From Latrodectus hesperus (lineage: Eukaryota; Arthropoda; Arachnida; Araneae; Theridiidae), in assembly GCA_037975125.1 (NCBI GenBank), contig CM075857.1, forward strand, positions 67,163,899 through 67,227,898: a stretch of DNA of 64,000 nucleotides, read 5' to 3'. How positions within the stretch are numbered: position 1 is the first letter of the stretch; every line of letters begins with the position of its first letter. Made by a program: the position numbers and the translations under genes. This document shows positions 15,162 through 28,831 of the stretch, piece after piece. Below the pieces are notes generated by a model. The model did no database searches and had not been told where the DNA came from. It worked only from the letters and a program-made list of their open reading frames with translations.

Positions 15162-18100
15162 GTAACAGATCGCTTTTTCTGAATTAAGTCTCTTATCTCT
15201 ATCAATGTAGCACTTCCCATTTTCTGATAGCATTCCGAACTCTACTTATAGATTCAAACTTTGAAATTCTTAAAGTTGTTGAATAAAAAAAATTTGAAAA
15301 AAAAAATAATTCAGGCATAATTTTATAAAGTTTTGTAATATAGTTGTAAAAAAAATTCAAGTAATAATATTGGTATGTCATTCATGCCAATGAGTTTTGG
15401 CTATATTAAAATATTTTAGATTAGTATCTTTTAAGTAAAACGTGTTCTGATAAAGTTATCGGCAATAGTTCTTAAATTTCTCTTATATCTTCTATTTTGA
15501 TTTTTGAAAGCAGTTTTAATTAACACTTGCTAATATTTACGCATTTAGATGTATTTATTTTGGTAGTAATTTTTGTTTTTCCATCGTGTACTCAAAATGA
15601 ATTATTGCTGATAAAAAATTCATTTTTAATAACTTTGTCATAATCTTGGTTTAAGTATAAAATTTTATTATAATAGTGTGCTTTATATTTTATTTTTAAG
15701 AAGAAAAATATATTTCTTTAGAGAACTTACCAATTCCAAATAAGTTAAGAATTATTATACTTCAGAGAAAGCAAACTGTACGGCTTTATTGACATTTATT
15801 GTACCTATATAACTAAGGTACAGTTTTTTTTTTTTCATTCCATATTTTACACTTTTTATATTTAAACGGCATTGTTTTGTACGAAAATATTTTAGAAAAC
15901 TGGAGAGAAAATATTCTGGCATGGTGACTCACAAACGACTAAATAATGAGAAGGCGCGTTTGAAGCAGACGATTATGTGAAGGCACCTTCCCTTAGCAGA
16001 TGCTTTCCTCATTATTTCGTCGAATAAACTTGGCAACAAATTCTGCGCCAAAGCAAACAAAATGATAAATATTTACCCGCGAAAATATGATCTTTTTTAA
16101 TGAAGATTTAAACACGCGTGCGCCTCTTTATTTAAAGATTCCTCCTGGCTATGTTACACAAAGTAACCTTTCTTCTCACTCAATATGCCATTAGCCTATA
16201 TATAGAATGTCGTTTAATAATTTGGGTAGGCCTTGACTCTTAATGACTGACGTGGGCGTATAACACATCTCGTAAATTAGCTCTCTCACTTGCCTCCTCC
16301 AAGTTGAGGAAACGCCAGCCTTTCGGGCGCCCTATGTCTCAACTTCCCCGTTCGTTTCCTTTCGACTTTGGATTGCGATGATCGGAAAATGTCGCACACA
16401 TCCTCACCTTTTCGATCTCAAGTCGCCAAATAAATTTTCCATTATTTTGGCGTACTGATCTTTCATGATAATAATATTTGAAAAAAAAATCATCGCGTTA
16501 TAGTTAATTTGATAATTTAAAATAGCTTTTTTCAACCGATATTTTTAATCTGCTGTTTAATTGTATATAATATGCATATAACGTAAATTAAGAATTGTCG
16601 GATAGTTTATAAGGAAGAAAAAAGTTCGAAAAAAATATGCAAACCATGTGACATCACTTCATCCTATCGTTCATTCCGGTGGAACTATTCCCATAGCTAT
16701 TCAAAAATCTAGTCATTTAAAAACTTTATTTTTAAATATAGCTTAACTCTCTATTCTTTTTCTTCCTAAATTGTTTCAATCGCTTAGCATAAATAACTTT
16801 TGAAAATCTATGTCCATCTGAACGTAATCTCTCATAAAACGCAGTTTGACGAGAACTGCGGTGGATTTTTGGAGAAATGCAGCAATTCACATGTAACATT
16901 CTATAGTAACTCCTTTATTGTAAAATTGCATTTAGAAATAGTATTTTTCATCTAGCTGTATTAAAGAAAATTAATATCCTTATTTAAACAGTCGTTATCG
17001 TGAGAGACGATTAAATATGATTATATATATTCTACTTTTAGGCGTTTTTTAAGCAATGAATAATCTTTGGCAGTTAATTCTCTATCAAATTTTTTTTCTA
17101 CAAGACTAAATTCAGTAATCTTTCCAGCAGAAAACTACGTATTTCCACGCGATAACAAATTTTTTCGTCTAAGTTGGTTATTGTTTAAGTAATCCCATTT
17201 TTATAGCAATATGAAAATTTTTAATTGTATAATTTAGTATCCAATTGTACATACGCTTAAAACTCTGAAGTAGAATAAAATTCTCATTATTGTAACATTG
17301 AATTTTCTGAGTTCCATTTTAAATTACATTTAAAAATAACTTAATCTGACTTGAGTAATATAAGGAATAAAATCGGTTTACTAACTACAAAACTTAATCT
17401 ATTAACTAAATTACATATTGAAATGATTTTGACCATAACAAAGTAGAATGCATATAAATTTTCTTTTCTGGAACTTCTTCCTACAATTTTTTCGCAGCTT
17501 CCCTGGTAAGATATATATTAAGGCCAAGGTGTCTATCCTGTCCAACCTAACCAAACGCAACCTAAATCCGTGGAAATTAGATTTTGCCACGATTAGTTAC
17601 TGACCCACATTGCCTACTTGGAAAGATCTTAATTTAGTTTCGCCTTAACCATTCTATTTTTCGTGACTGCCATTTCTAAAAATCGTGCTATATTCAGGTC
17701 GAATCATCCATTCGACTGGAAACGAACACAAGCTCGCCGATTCTTTTCTTGTTTTCCTGTTTTGTTGTTGATTTATAAAGCATCTCATCACATTTTCCGT
17801 TCTTCGATTTTGTTCATCAAGACCACTTTTCATTCCATTAACAGATTTAAAGTCAGTAAGCATCAGCTTTAAAAGGTATCGTTCCCCCTTGCCTGTTAAA
17901 AGGCTATCATTAAGCATCATCAGCTGTTACACGAAAATAGTAGGATATCACTTTAAGGAAGAAGTAGGATATCACTGAAGCTATATAAGGAAATTGAGTG
18001 GGGGCTCCATACAGTTAATTTCTATAGTAATCCATTGCAACTTCATTTTTCCTTATCAGACGTTAAATAAATTTCACGAGAGTAACATTTTTAATAAAGG

Positions 18101-18290
18101 CATAATTAATAATTTATATATTGGGAGTTTCTGCAGTTGAGTTAATAAATTTTGAATAATAAATAGATTTTTAAGGTGCTATTTTTTTACTTGACGAATA
18201 AATTGAGCTTGTTTTCGAATAAAGATTTTTTATTTTTTGTGAAATTGAAAATATAATAAAAATTTTTTTATAATTTTAAATTTTTAAAAA

Positions 18291-18334
18291 ACTGTTTTAT
18301 GTAGACATTTGATATTATGTCTACATAAAACAGT
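18291..18334. repeat. Perfect 18-bp inverted repeat with 8-nt loop
   Basis: The arm ACTGTTTTATGTAGACAT (18291-18308) is exactly complementary to 18317-18334, with a TTGATATT spacer. It lies in EcR intron 1. The arms are too short and the composition too simple for a convincing microRNA precursor. It may be the remnant of a fold-back transposon or a palindromic mutation product. Confidence 0.85.
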
Positions 18335-18682
18335 ATGAAAACTTAGTTTGTTGTTTTGCAATGCTTCTTTGCCGATTGGGAAACTGCTAAACACTAGCAA
18401 TCGCCTCGTATTTTGTCCATGGTCAAGTCCTGAGGTTAACATCTCCTCTAGGTGAAATATTGATCCTGAGGCACTTTTATCATGCATAAGTACTTTAAAC
18501 CCGACGAGGTTTAAACTTTTTAATCGCTGACTATTCAATAAAAATTGTTTCATTTTGATGGTACATTTTACTTCCGAAAATGACTGTGCTATCTGAGAGT
18601 GAGTCGAAGATTGGGTTGTTTGCTGCTTTTCTTTTTCGTGTTCTTTTATACAATCCAATTCCTTTAAATATATTTCTCATTT

Positions 18683-18731
18683 ACCGGAAGACTATTTCGA
18701 GCGTGCGTTTCGAAACTTTGAGGAAGACCAG
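18683..18731 (+). other. EcR: Candidate alternative 5' exon in EcR intron 1
   Basis: An ETS-type site ACCGGAAG (18683-18690) opens a CpG-containing stretch that ends with a near-ideal splice donor, CAG|GTAAGT, at 18731/18732. No ATG lies in it. If it were a non-coding first exon spliced to 33140, translation could start at the in-frame ATG at 33172, giving a receptor that lacks the A/B domain. This is inference from one promoter-like motif and one donor. RNA evidence is needed. Confidence 0.25.
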
Positions 18732-21700
18732 GTAAGTGGAAGGAATCGCTCGCTGTCTCTTCCGACTTCGTACATAAATAAATTGTTTAGATTGCGAAAG
18801 CTTCTCGGAAATGTCTTAGCCGGCTTTTTGCCAGCGTCATTCTTGCCACAGTTTCAGTTGATCGCCAAGATTGCTTTAGTCTGAAAGTGAGAGAGCGTGA
18901 TACTGATCAATTAATATAATCAAAGTGAATATGGAAAGTGTGATTTCTAAAATATTATGTTATTTTTTTTAAGTGTGAGAAAAAGTATAGAATACTTTTA
19001 TGATTTAAATTGAAATCTACTGTGTTGTCAATCGTATTGGCTTCTATTTGTTTAAGCGATAAATATAAACGATTTTCTCACAAATCAGCACATTCTTACC
19101 TATTTTGTTGATTTCCTCTCATATTGTGCAGCACGAAGCACAATTTTTGGTTTCTTTCTCTTAAAATTTGCAGAGTTAAGAGTCTTTTATCTTTAAATTT
19201 TAGATTAATCAATGACATATGACAGCTGATGTAATTCCTTTTTACATAATATTTTATTTCATATCAATTTAATTCGAACACTCTCTTAGTTCCAGTAAAA
19301 CTTCTGTTTGTTTTTATGGAATGCATTTATACAAGTAAAATTCACAGTTAATTCAATGTACTTTTGAATATAATAAGAGGTACCATTAATTTATAATTAA
19401 TAAATAAGTTTTGAAAATGAATTTTAATTTAATTTTGTATAAAATGCAGATGTTATATAGTCATTTACAAATTATATAAAATTTTTATATAATTAGAATA
19501 AATACACTTCATTTTATTTTAAATGTCAATTGATATTGCAAAATATTACTATGTGTCTTTATAAATTTTAATTTAAATGGAATATGTATATTACTAAAGT
19601 TCAGTTATAACATTTGGATATCTTTTGAATCCATTACAGTTTTATTTAATTATTTTCATTAGAATTTCATTCAATTTTTTTAATTTATTTCATGTGATAA
19701 AATCATAAAACTTATTTCAATTTATGGTACTATTGTTTTAAATTATAGATACTGTAAAAATAGCACTAAATTAAACATTACGGAAACTTCAAGAATGTTT
19801 TCAAAACGCAAACTTTTGATTCATTTTCGTAGAACTAAAAGTCTCATTTTGGTGTTCCTTTTGTTGGTGAAAGCTTAATATTCAACTTTCTAAAAGAAAA
19901 TCTGTTTCTCACACATTATAGAATTTTTGAATTGAGGAAAAATTCTTCATTTAAAATGTCTTTTCTTTAACGTGTTACAGCATCGTACGAAAAGGATAGA
20001 GATTCATTTTAATGATAATAATCCGAAAGGAATGTTCGAAATGGTCTCCTGGACATGTCGGTCGCGTTCCATTTTTCTTCTATCCTGTCAGATTTGCCTT
20101 TCTCCTGGCAGACGATTTTGAAAGTGGGTATGAATGAAAGATCTAGTTTGACTCAATGAATTTTATTTTATTTAGATTGCCAACAATGTTTCCTTAATCT
20201 GTATCTAATTTTAGAACAGAAATTAATAATATTTGTATAATATATCTATCAATATGAATGAAATTAAAGATGAAAGCTTTTTTTAATTTTTGTTTATAAA
20301 TGATTTTAATTGTATTTCTGATAATTCTAACAGGTGATTAAATTATTATTTTTTAAAAAAATTATAAAATAAAGGAGCATTAAATTGATCGTATAAAGTA
20401 AATTTTACAGATCGAATATAAAAAATATACCATTAAGCTTAATTCGTCCTTTATATAAATTGTTCTCGCTTACAGAGGTGCTCCAGTTAAACTAGAATAT
20501 TTGTGAAGAAATGTTGAAACTTTATTTTACTTCTGTGTCAACACTTTCTTGCGTTCATTACAATAATTGAATCGTTTTCGTTTCTTCGCCCGTTTAGAAA
20601 ATGTTTCGGACCCTTTCGCGTTTATTGTTTTGTAAATTAAATTTATTTTCTTTCAGAAAAGAGCTCGCTTTTATAGTGACGAAATTTAAACTCTACAAAA
20701 TGGCGACAAATTGTTGGGAGAAAAGATATTTTTACGCGAATCGTTCTTTTAAGCAATCAACTTAAACTTTCATTTCCTCTTTTGCTTTCTTCCATCTTTT
20801 TTTAATGGCGTCCTTTTTCTTAGAAATCTACTTTCCCATCGGTTCGATAGTTTCTTGGTTGTTTAGCTGTTCGGTTTAGAGTTATAGGGAATGGAAGTAG
20901 ATGTCTCTCTGATCTTTATAACTGACTTCAATTGTGACAAAATGGAGAGACGTTTTTCTCTGGAAATTCTTCACTAGAGGTCTTCGATCCAATGAATGTT
21001 GCCACTCATCATGAATAAATAAATAGTTTTCGTCTGAGACAGTTTTCACATAAGAATTTTTTCTTAACCGTTATCATTTGCTGATTGTAAATAATTTATT
21101 TTTAAATATGTTATAAAGTTTTTAAACAATTTAAGAATATTTAAATTTACATTTAAGTATTAAAGCATATTGCAGTTAAAATCATTAGATTTGAAACAAA
21201 AATATAATTTTTAAAAAAGACATTATTTTGGTTTATAGATGTATAATAAATTGAAAGTACTGAATTATTTTTATTTTAAGACTAAAAGCTGATAAAGTAT
21301 GCGATGATTAAAGAAAATATTAAATTGTTTTACTGTAATTTTCACAATTGTGTGACGTCAGTATAGATATGTTAAATTCATTTATTTTTTAATAGTTTCG
21401 TTTGTGAAACCTATTTTATCTGTCTAATTTTAATTCCGTATTAGCTTTTCCATGAAAAATAAATTCTGTCTGCTCTTTCATTTAAAGATAACTTTATAAA
21501 GGTTGTAACTGCCGAGATATTTGCTATCTATATATGTTACAGATCAAAGTTCTTTTTTTATTGCTATCTTTGATATTTTTAGATGACTCTATTCTGATTG
21601 GATCATATATTTTTTTTCTTTCAAGTTAGAAACAAGGTTTTTACATCGTATCTCTTGTTCCATTTATCTTTAGACTGTTTTTATTTTTGTTTTCTCATTT

Positions 21701-24260
21701 CTGAATTGTATGCTGGCATGAAATTGGGTTATTAACTTGTCTCCGATTTATGTGTTTCTTGTTAAAGATGTTTCCCCAGTTACAGTTTCTTCTTGTAAAA
21801 ATCAAAAAAAAAAAAAAATGAAATGTTCACTTAGGGGATTTTTGCTGTTAACAGCCCGTATCAAGTCGAAAGTGATCGGATAGCCCTTTTCATTTTTTTT
21901 TTTCATTTCTTTAATCTTTATACTCCAATCGATCTGTATATTCAGTGCCTAGTTACCATGGAGATGTAATGCTGAACTTATAAAGCACTAAATTGCTACC
22001 TCAAACTGTTAAAAGCTTTTTGTTTTAACTCGGGTGTAATTGTTTTTATTTAGTGTGTTTTGTTTTTTGAAAACACCATGCTAATTTCTAAAGTAACAAA
22101 AGTATTTTTTTTTTTGCATCATTAATAAACAGTTTTTACATAAACGATAGTAATTTTTTGTCAGGTATTTTTTTTAATTAAGAAAGAGGACTAAAATTTT
22201 TTCGAAATTTATAATTTCGTTGATTAAGTTATAATCCCCCGTCTTAATCGAAATTTTCTCTTTAGCTCGCTTATTGATTGGATTCGAATTTCTAAAATGT
22301 TAAAAACTATTAAAATTATGATTTTTAAATAAGTTACCGAATAAATAGAATTTACATTTTACTACTCGTAAAATAAGTTAAAATATCGCAGAAAATTTAA
22401 AAAAATAAATCATTTATACATATGTGTTTGCGCTAATTGGAAAGACTCCATTTATCAATTTCTATAAATCAGTGGTAATTAGATCAAATTGAGCACTGTA
22501 GACCACATCTTTTTATTTATTTATCATATTTTTAAGACATTTTTCTTAATGCTAAATTTCTTTGTCGTCTTTTTAGAGGTTCATGCACTCTGTTTACCAT
22601 TTTTATAAATCATACCTTGGTCATAACATTCGATCTTCAAGTTTTTAATTCTAGAATTTCCAAACGATAAACAATTAAATAAAAACATGGTTAATCCAAA
22701 TATTTTCTTCATTTAAATTTGTTATTAAAGCTGTCAGCCAATAAGAATTAAATAAGCATATTATTTTTCATCAATATTTTCATATACTTTTTCTTTTAAA
22801 CTAATTTAATACACAGACTTCTCTTAGAAGAATATTAAAGTTTTTCATTTTATTTTATTTTTTATGTATCTATTTAAAATCTAGACAAAAATACTTTATA
22901 GAAGTTATAAACTATTTGATTTTTCTCATTGCTATCAAATACATAAATAAAATGAAGTTTCATAAACGTAATGCTAATGTTTTAAGATTTGACCCGAAGC
23001 TAAAACCAGTACCAGTTAAAATTAGTTGAGAGATGGTTAGTATTCGAGTGAAAAAAACATTCTTAGAAATCGTTAATTTGTTTGCAAATGGAACAAAAAG
23101 AGTTATCGTTTTCTGTTTCAAGAAGCAAGGAGGGTTGTCAGTTTGAGATGATAATAAATTTTGTCGCCTGACTTATATTGTCTTATTCTGTTTATTATTT
23201 TGGTGTGAAAGATATTTTGAAGTCCTTAATTTCTGGGAAATCTTGCTATAAAATCGTCTGCGCATTGACTTAGAAAAGCATTGCCACAAGACAGTGGGTG
23301 CTTTGAGGATAAGAATAGAGGCATAGGAAAGAATCGAGACATTTTGTTACATGAAATAAGAATACTTTTGACTTGGTGCTTAATTTAGGAGAAAGAAAGA
23401 AGAAAGTGACTTTAGGTAGGAAGGAGGAAATTTCTTCTTCTTTGTAACATTGTTCTAAATGAAGAGATTGTAAAAAAATAAAATGATAGAACGTTTTTTT
23501 TTTTTTGTTGGCTTAAGATTTACGTGTGGCTGTAAGAAATAAGAGTTGAAAGGCTCTAATTAATTAGATCAAAAATACTCAAGGAAGGAAGTTTTCAAAC
23601 GCGATTTTTATTTTTCTAAGAGTTACATATCTAGTTTTGTACGGAAAAGATGTTTGAAAGTTGTGATGTATATTTATTATCTTCGATTTTAACGGTTTTT
23701 CCTTAATTATCAAAGTTAATTTTCGAATAAGTATAGAAAAACTCAATTTTTTATCTTCAACTAATTGCGTTAATGATTAAAACTTCATAACTAATTAATA
23801 AGAGAATTTTAAAATTTTTCCCTCCGATAAATCATTTAACAAATGGTGAAAATGTATTACTATTAAAATTATCATGACACATTTATTTTTTCCTTTTGAA
23901 TTTCAAATCTTTTTTTTAATGTTGTGGATTAATATATACATTGTTATCGCCTACGTTAATTTTAAGTTGTACGTTTGTGCTCAAAATTGCATGATTTATG
24001 CATACATAAATTATTTATAATTTTTAGCGTGTTGCGTAACATTGCCGTGTACGCTTAGAATATTTTGCTTTAGCCAAATTTATAGATTTTGCTTATGTTT
24101 GCTTTCCACTCTATATACCATTTGTAATTTTAATTTTCAGGTCTTTATCAATAATTCATTAATGAGATTTTTATAAAAAAATATATACATTTCAATTAGT
24201 ATGTTAAGCCTAAAATTTGAAAATAAACATAATTTTTATTACTACCAAAAAAGGGGATCA

Positions 24261-24263
<3 letters not shown>

Positions 24264-24339
<76 letters not shown>
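24264..24339. repeat. (TA)n microsatellite
   Basis: About 38 TA dinucleotides, in EcR intron 1. Confidence 0.99.
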
Positions 24340-24344
<5 letters not shown>

Positions 24345-24479
24345 ACCGTAAAATTTGTAAATACATATACATTTTGAAAGTGTCAGAAACTTGTGAACGA
24401 GATGAATAACCCTTTAAACTTTTCAACGCTGCCAATAAAAATTTAAAAAAGAAAAAAAAATGTACGGTTATAGTTTCCA

Positions 24480-24790
24480 TTGAACTCCTGACTGAATTTC
24501 AGTTGACGAACCTGCCTCGGATGCAGGAAAAAGCGCTAGGGGAAAAGCACCCAACAAAATTTTCTGAAATTTATAAATAGAAAAGACTTGGGGAGAAGAA
24601 AATGCGAAGTAAAATAAATAAAAAAAGAAATAAAAGGGGAAGGGGGAGCTACCGGAAATCCAGGCTACGGGGCCTTTTCCACGACAGAAGACTGAATGCT
24701 TTTCCGGCGTTTTCTGATCCTCTGCTTTCCCTCCCTACATCATTCCACTCTATGCGTACAGTACGAAACCTCCTCTAGTACACCCTACAC
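24480..24790. other. EcR: GC-richer patch in EcR intron 1
   Basis: This patch contrasts with its AT-rich flanks. It holds GGGGAAGGGGGAG and CTACGGGGCC stretches and several CpG. It has no open frame of note and no clear repeat ends. It could be an intronic enhancer. Confidence 0.25.
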
Positions 24791-25157
24791 TTTCTTAGGG
24801 GGAAAAAAAAGAATTTTTTTTATGCACAACATCTGGATATAAAAACGTGAAATAATTTTACGATTCGTTCACACTTACATCTGAAGTGAAGGTTTAGGAA
24901 CTACGTTGAGTGCCGTTATATGAAAATGGAAAGCTTAAAAACTTTCAATATTCTCTTACAGATATCAATTTCATATGATTTGTTAATGACCGAAAGAGTA
25001 GAATTAGTTTACTATGATGCATTTATAGTACTGGTCAATTCAGGTTCTCACAATAAAACATTTCATTTCTGGAAATAAACGAAAACTAATTATCATAGCA
25101 AAAGTTTCATATTTCTTAATGTTTCTGTAAAGATACTAATGAAGTGATAATTTTTTA

Positions 25158-25543
25158 CCATAAAGTGATTGTGTCTTTCGTTCCAATTGAGATTATGGCT
25201 ACATCACTTTATTACAATTCTCATTGCTTTAAAATATACATGAGGTTAGATAACGTTTCATTTACATCATTTCGTACTGAGACCGCGTCGTAAATCCGAC
25301 TGGTAGACGAATTTGCTACAGGCCTTCAAATCGCATTCTTCGAGTGGCAGCAAACAAGGCGAAATTCACTATCGAATATCTTGAGAATATTGTCGAAGTT
25401 CTTTTTGTTAGTAAAAAAATTCCTTTATGAGGACCAAAGCATCGGTTTGAGAAGCCGTTTTCCATTGAATCAAGCCATTAACTCTTGGATCATAGAACAG
25501 AAGAAAAAGCAAAATGAACAAGACAAAACATTCACTTTATGGT
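25158..25543. mobile_element. 386-bp MITE, PIF/Harbinger-type (TTA target duplication)
   Basis: The terminal inverted repeats read CCATAAAGTGA at 25158-25168 and its exact complement at 25533-25543. Identity continues in part beyond this (TTGTGTC versus ATGTTTTGTC). Both ends are flanked by TTA, the 3-bp target typical of PIF/Harbinger elements; a TA target cannot be excluded. The interior has no coding capacity. It includes a characteristic GTACTGAGACCGCGTCG segment that recurs in a second copy at 52777-53160. It sits in EcR intron 1. Confidence 0.85.
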
Positions 25544-26428
25544 TAGTTTAAATAGGCAAGGGTGATTTAAATTTTTAAAAATTTCATTAATTAATAGAAA
25601 TTTTAATTAATAATTGAAATATTTGTGTGTAAAAACCATTTCTTTTCAATGTTAAGACTAATGACTTGCTTACGCCAACATTAATTTAATCATTAAAGTA
25701 TTGTGCGAAAACAAGACGCGAAAATATGGATGGATATGTAGCTTCAGCTATGAAATAAGCTCTAGCTTTATTAATTTATTAGCAGTTTAGCTTATTTTTA
25801 TATGCATAATATTGAATTAAATCTCAAAACTTTCGAATGGGTCGATATTTCGTGTTTATTCTAATAAAAATAATGACACTTAATGTGTAATATTTTTCTT
25901 ATGTGTTCTTCGCTTTGCGTAAGCCGGTATCCGATACTCTTATGAAATACATCGAACTAAAAGTTGCATCATATAAAACTACGATTTAATTGATAAATAA
26001 TTTTACATTTATTGTATAAAGTTTGATAATTATTCCATTTACAGTCCCTAATTAAGGAACCATGATTTTCTAGTAAATAAAGAATAAAAAATTTTTATTC
26101 TATGAATAATAATTATCTCTTATGTTCGACACATCATAATTCCACTAATTAATTTTAAGAGAGCCACATTATTATTTTTAACATAAGATGGTAATTATTT
26201 AAGCGCTATTTTTCATCTCAAAAGTATTTCTTATTAATTCCTTATTGTGTTCTTTCCAAAAGTTTTATTGTTTATAACTTTTTTACACTACAAAATTATT
26301 TTCGTTTTATCTAGCTGTAATTTACTCATAATTTTTATAAAAAATTATGTATGTTTACCAAAAAGGAATTATGAATCTATGTATATTAAGGTTATTCTGT
26401 TATCTGAGATAGATTCCAGAAAAACAAC

Positions 26429-26609
26429 GCCGAGCTGGCAGCCGAATGGTTAGCGCTCTTGCCTTCGGTTCAACAGTTCGTGGGTTCGAATCCCACCTTG
26501 GGTATGGATGTTTGTAGTGGTTCGGAATCCACTTTAAACCGTAAGTCCCGGTCTAATTAGCCCTCGTGTGCAAAAAATGACCGTTGAGCGACAAACAAAC
26601 CAAACCAAA
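26429..26609 (+). mobile_element. tRNA-derived SINE with 13-bp target-site duplication
   Basis: The head is tRNA-like: a box A region around TGGCAGCCGAATGG and a perfect T-arm (GTGGG, loop TTCGAAT, CCCAC, 26480-26496) containing box B GGTTCGAATCC. The body is about 100 bp and the tail is an AAACC/ACAAA repeat. The copy is flanked by the identical 13-mer CCAGAAAAACAAC at 26416-26428 and 26610-26622. That is a textbook LINE-mediated target-site duplication and implies fairly recent insertion into EcR intron 1. The variable-arm length suggests a Leu/Ser-type tRNA ancestor. The acceptor stem does not pair, so it is not a functional tRNA gene. Confidence 0.92.
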
Positions 26610-26875
26610 CCAGAAAAACAACAGATCTATTACGAGACACATGAAAATTTCTTTAAATTACAGTCAAAAATCAACTTTTCAATTTTTATTTAATATTTAA
26701 TTGTTGGTGTACATAAGAAATTAAGAGTTTTTAACATCATGGCTAAAAAGTCCCAATTGTGCATCTTGAACAAAAAACATACAATCATTTTATGTGATAA
26801 TGACTATATTTGCATCGGGAATTAGAATGATAGGATGAAGTAATTCTAAAAATACAGTTTAACTTCTTTGCAGTC

Positions 26876-27250
26876 TTAGTTCCCCTCACATCGCACCAAG
26901 TTTTGCTTACCACCAGGGTGTAGTGGTAGTTCAGCGCCCCAACTTCGGAGTCTGTTCAGGTAGATTGAAAAGGTGAGGGCACAAGAAGCCGCTACCGTGT
27001 TCCGGAGTCCCCCCCCTCCTTTCCTTGGGGAGGGGGGGGCGCAGATGGTAAAGCGGAGTAATGTACTCATGAAGATCCCTTTGGAGGGGTTTTCCCATAG
27101 ACCTACTGCTGCTTGTGACCGTGTCAACCCGCAAAGCTGCCGTTCGTCCAGGGGAGGCAGTCTCCTTGAAAATCTGAAGACGGTCATGATTTTTTTAAGC
27201 TTGTTTACCACCATTGGTTCACATCGCAGAAAACCGTCTCTCCTCTTAAA
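26876..27250. repeat. GC-rich island, probable old repetitive element
   Basis: It contains a run of C then G around CTTGGGGAGG that forms a hairpin-like GC core (about 27008-27040), with balanced sequence on both sides. Overlapping open frames exist on both strands, but no domain is recognisable. The abrupt compositional change in EcR intron 1 fits an inserted repeat. Boundaries and family are unknown. Confidence 0.35.
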
Positions 27251-28323
27251 ATAGATCCGTTTTTATTATAGCATTTTGACTGTTATTTCTTAAAAAATTT
27301 ACCTAACCATTTAAATAACTTATGCCGTACTTTAAATCGATATGTAATAACATAGCAATGATAATCTATATTGTAACAGAAATGAAATAGACTGGATATT
27401 TATTGTATAAGAAAATGAAAATAAAAAATTTCTGGTTTAAAAAAAATCTAAATACACGTTGTTAGCATTAACGTTAATGTTTAAATAATGAAATGTAAGT
27501 GAAAAAAATATTTTAATTATTACTACTTAAATATCCCCCCAAAACAAGAAAAGTTCTATTGAAATTTTCATAAGAAAAACTTTTATTTTGTGTGTCATTT
27601 AAATTAAAGATTTCGTTTTTGAACCGGTTTTAAAATGTTATTTTAAACTGTCAAACGTGAAAGTCAAATAATGAATGGTATAAAGAATTCAGGAGTTAAA
27701 ATAAACAGATGAATTGCATAAAAAAAACAATTGTGAAAATAATGGAATAGGAATGTAATTGACAGTAAATAATATCCAAGAAATAAAGTTCTATATTATT
27801 CTTGTCAGTTTTCTAAGTTTAAAAAAAATAATAAAAGACACAACATGCAATTTATTTCATTTCTAGGCGTATGTTTTGAGAAAATACGTGTTGAAGTTAC
27901 TTTCGCATGCAAACGATCCAATTATTTTTCATTTTAAATGAAGGAGATGAGATCGTCTGATGATTTCTCCGAAATCGTCTGGTTATGTTATGTTATATTC
28001 CCAGAATTAATAATTTCACGTTCATGAAAGAATATTTTGTCTTAGTTCATATTTGCATCTTAAATAATAAACGCTGGAGCAAGTTTCATATTCGCTAAAA
28101 AAAAAAAGAAAGAAAAAACTCTGAAATGAAGCTGCTCAACGATCCATATAAAAATTTCGACGGGTAGAAGAAGAGTCAGTAGGATACACGGTTTGTGAAA
28201 TCTGGACGAACGAGTTTTCTGTCCACACAACAATTGGACTGGACGGAAGGCAAGGGTAACCTCGTTCCTTTCGGTGTGCGGGTTCCTACCTGCTCTAATA
28301 AATAACCGTGTTTGGAGGTGACT

Positions 28324-28332
28324 TCAAGGTCG
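28324..28332 (+). promoter_or_regulatory. FTZ-F1-type monomeric nuclear-receptor site
   Basis: TCAAGGTCG fits the YCAAGGYCR consensus bound by FTZ-F1/SF-1-class receptors. It lies in a GC-richer patch of EcR intron 1 (28140-28400). FTZ-F1 belongs to the ecdysone hierarchy, so the position is suggestive. A 9-mer alone is weak evidence. Confidence 0.3.
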
Positions 28333-28748
28333 GAGGGGGGATGGAAATAAATAACTCGTTTGCACATCACATCATCAAGATCGTGAGATGTCTGAATTTT
28401 TTTTTTTTTTTTCCCCTTTTTCATCTTTGATGATCATTCAGAACTCCATTAGGATGTAGAATTTCTAAAGGGTTGTTGAGTAATGGCTGGTTATTGAAAA
28501 TCCTTAGACTGCAGAGGAAAAACTTTCGTGAAAAAAATAAACAATAAAGACAATGTTTATGTAATGTAATTCGCATTAAATAATATCAAGCAACAGAAAA
28601 GTTAGTTGCTGAATAGTCCTATTAAAGGATGGAAGAAAACCTTCATTATCGTCATATCTATCGTCCGAAAATCTTGCTTATCCGAAATAAGTTGTTTTCG
28701 TTTGCAGTTCAATCGCGATATTTTCTTTTTCAGTTAGAGTTTGTTATT

Positions 28749-28751
<3 letters not shown>

Positions 28752-28829
<78 letters not shown>
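28752..28829. repeat. (TA)n microsatellite
   Basis: About 39 TA dinucleotides, in EcR intron 1. Confidence 0.99.

Positions 28830-28831
<2 letters not shown>

Noticed and set aside
18284..18658. 124-codon minus-strand frame in EcR intron 1
   Set aside because: Starts at TTG, runs through the palindrome at its end, and shows no domain I can name. A decayed transposon cannot be excluded but is not supported.
26429..26510. Functional tRNA gene
   Set aside because: Box B and T-arm are perfect but the acceptor stem does not pair, and a SINE body, tail and target duplication follow.
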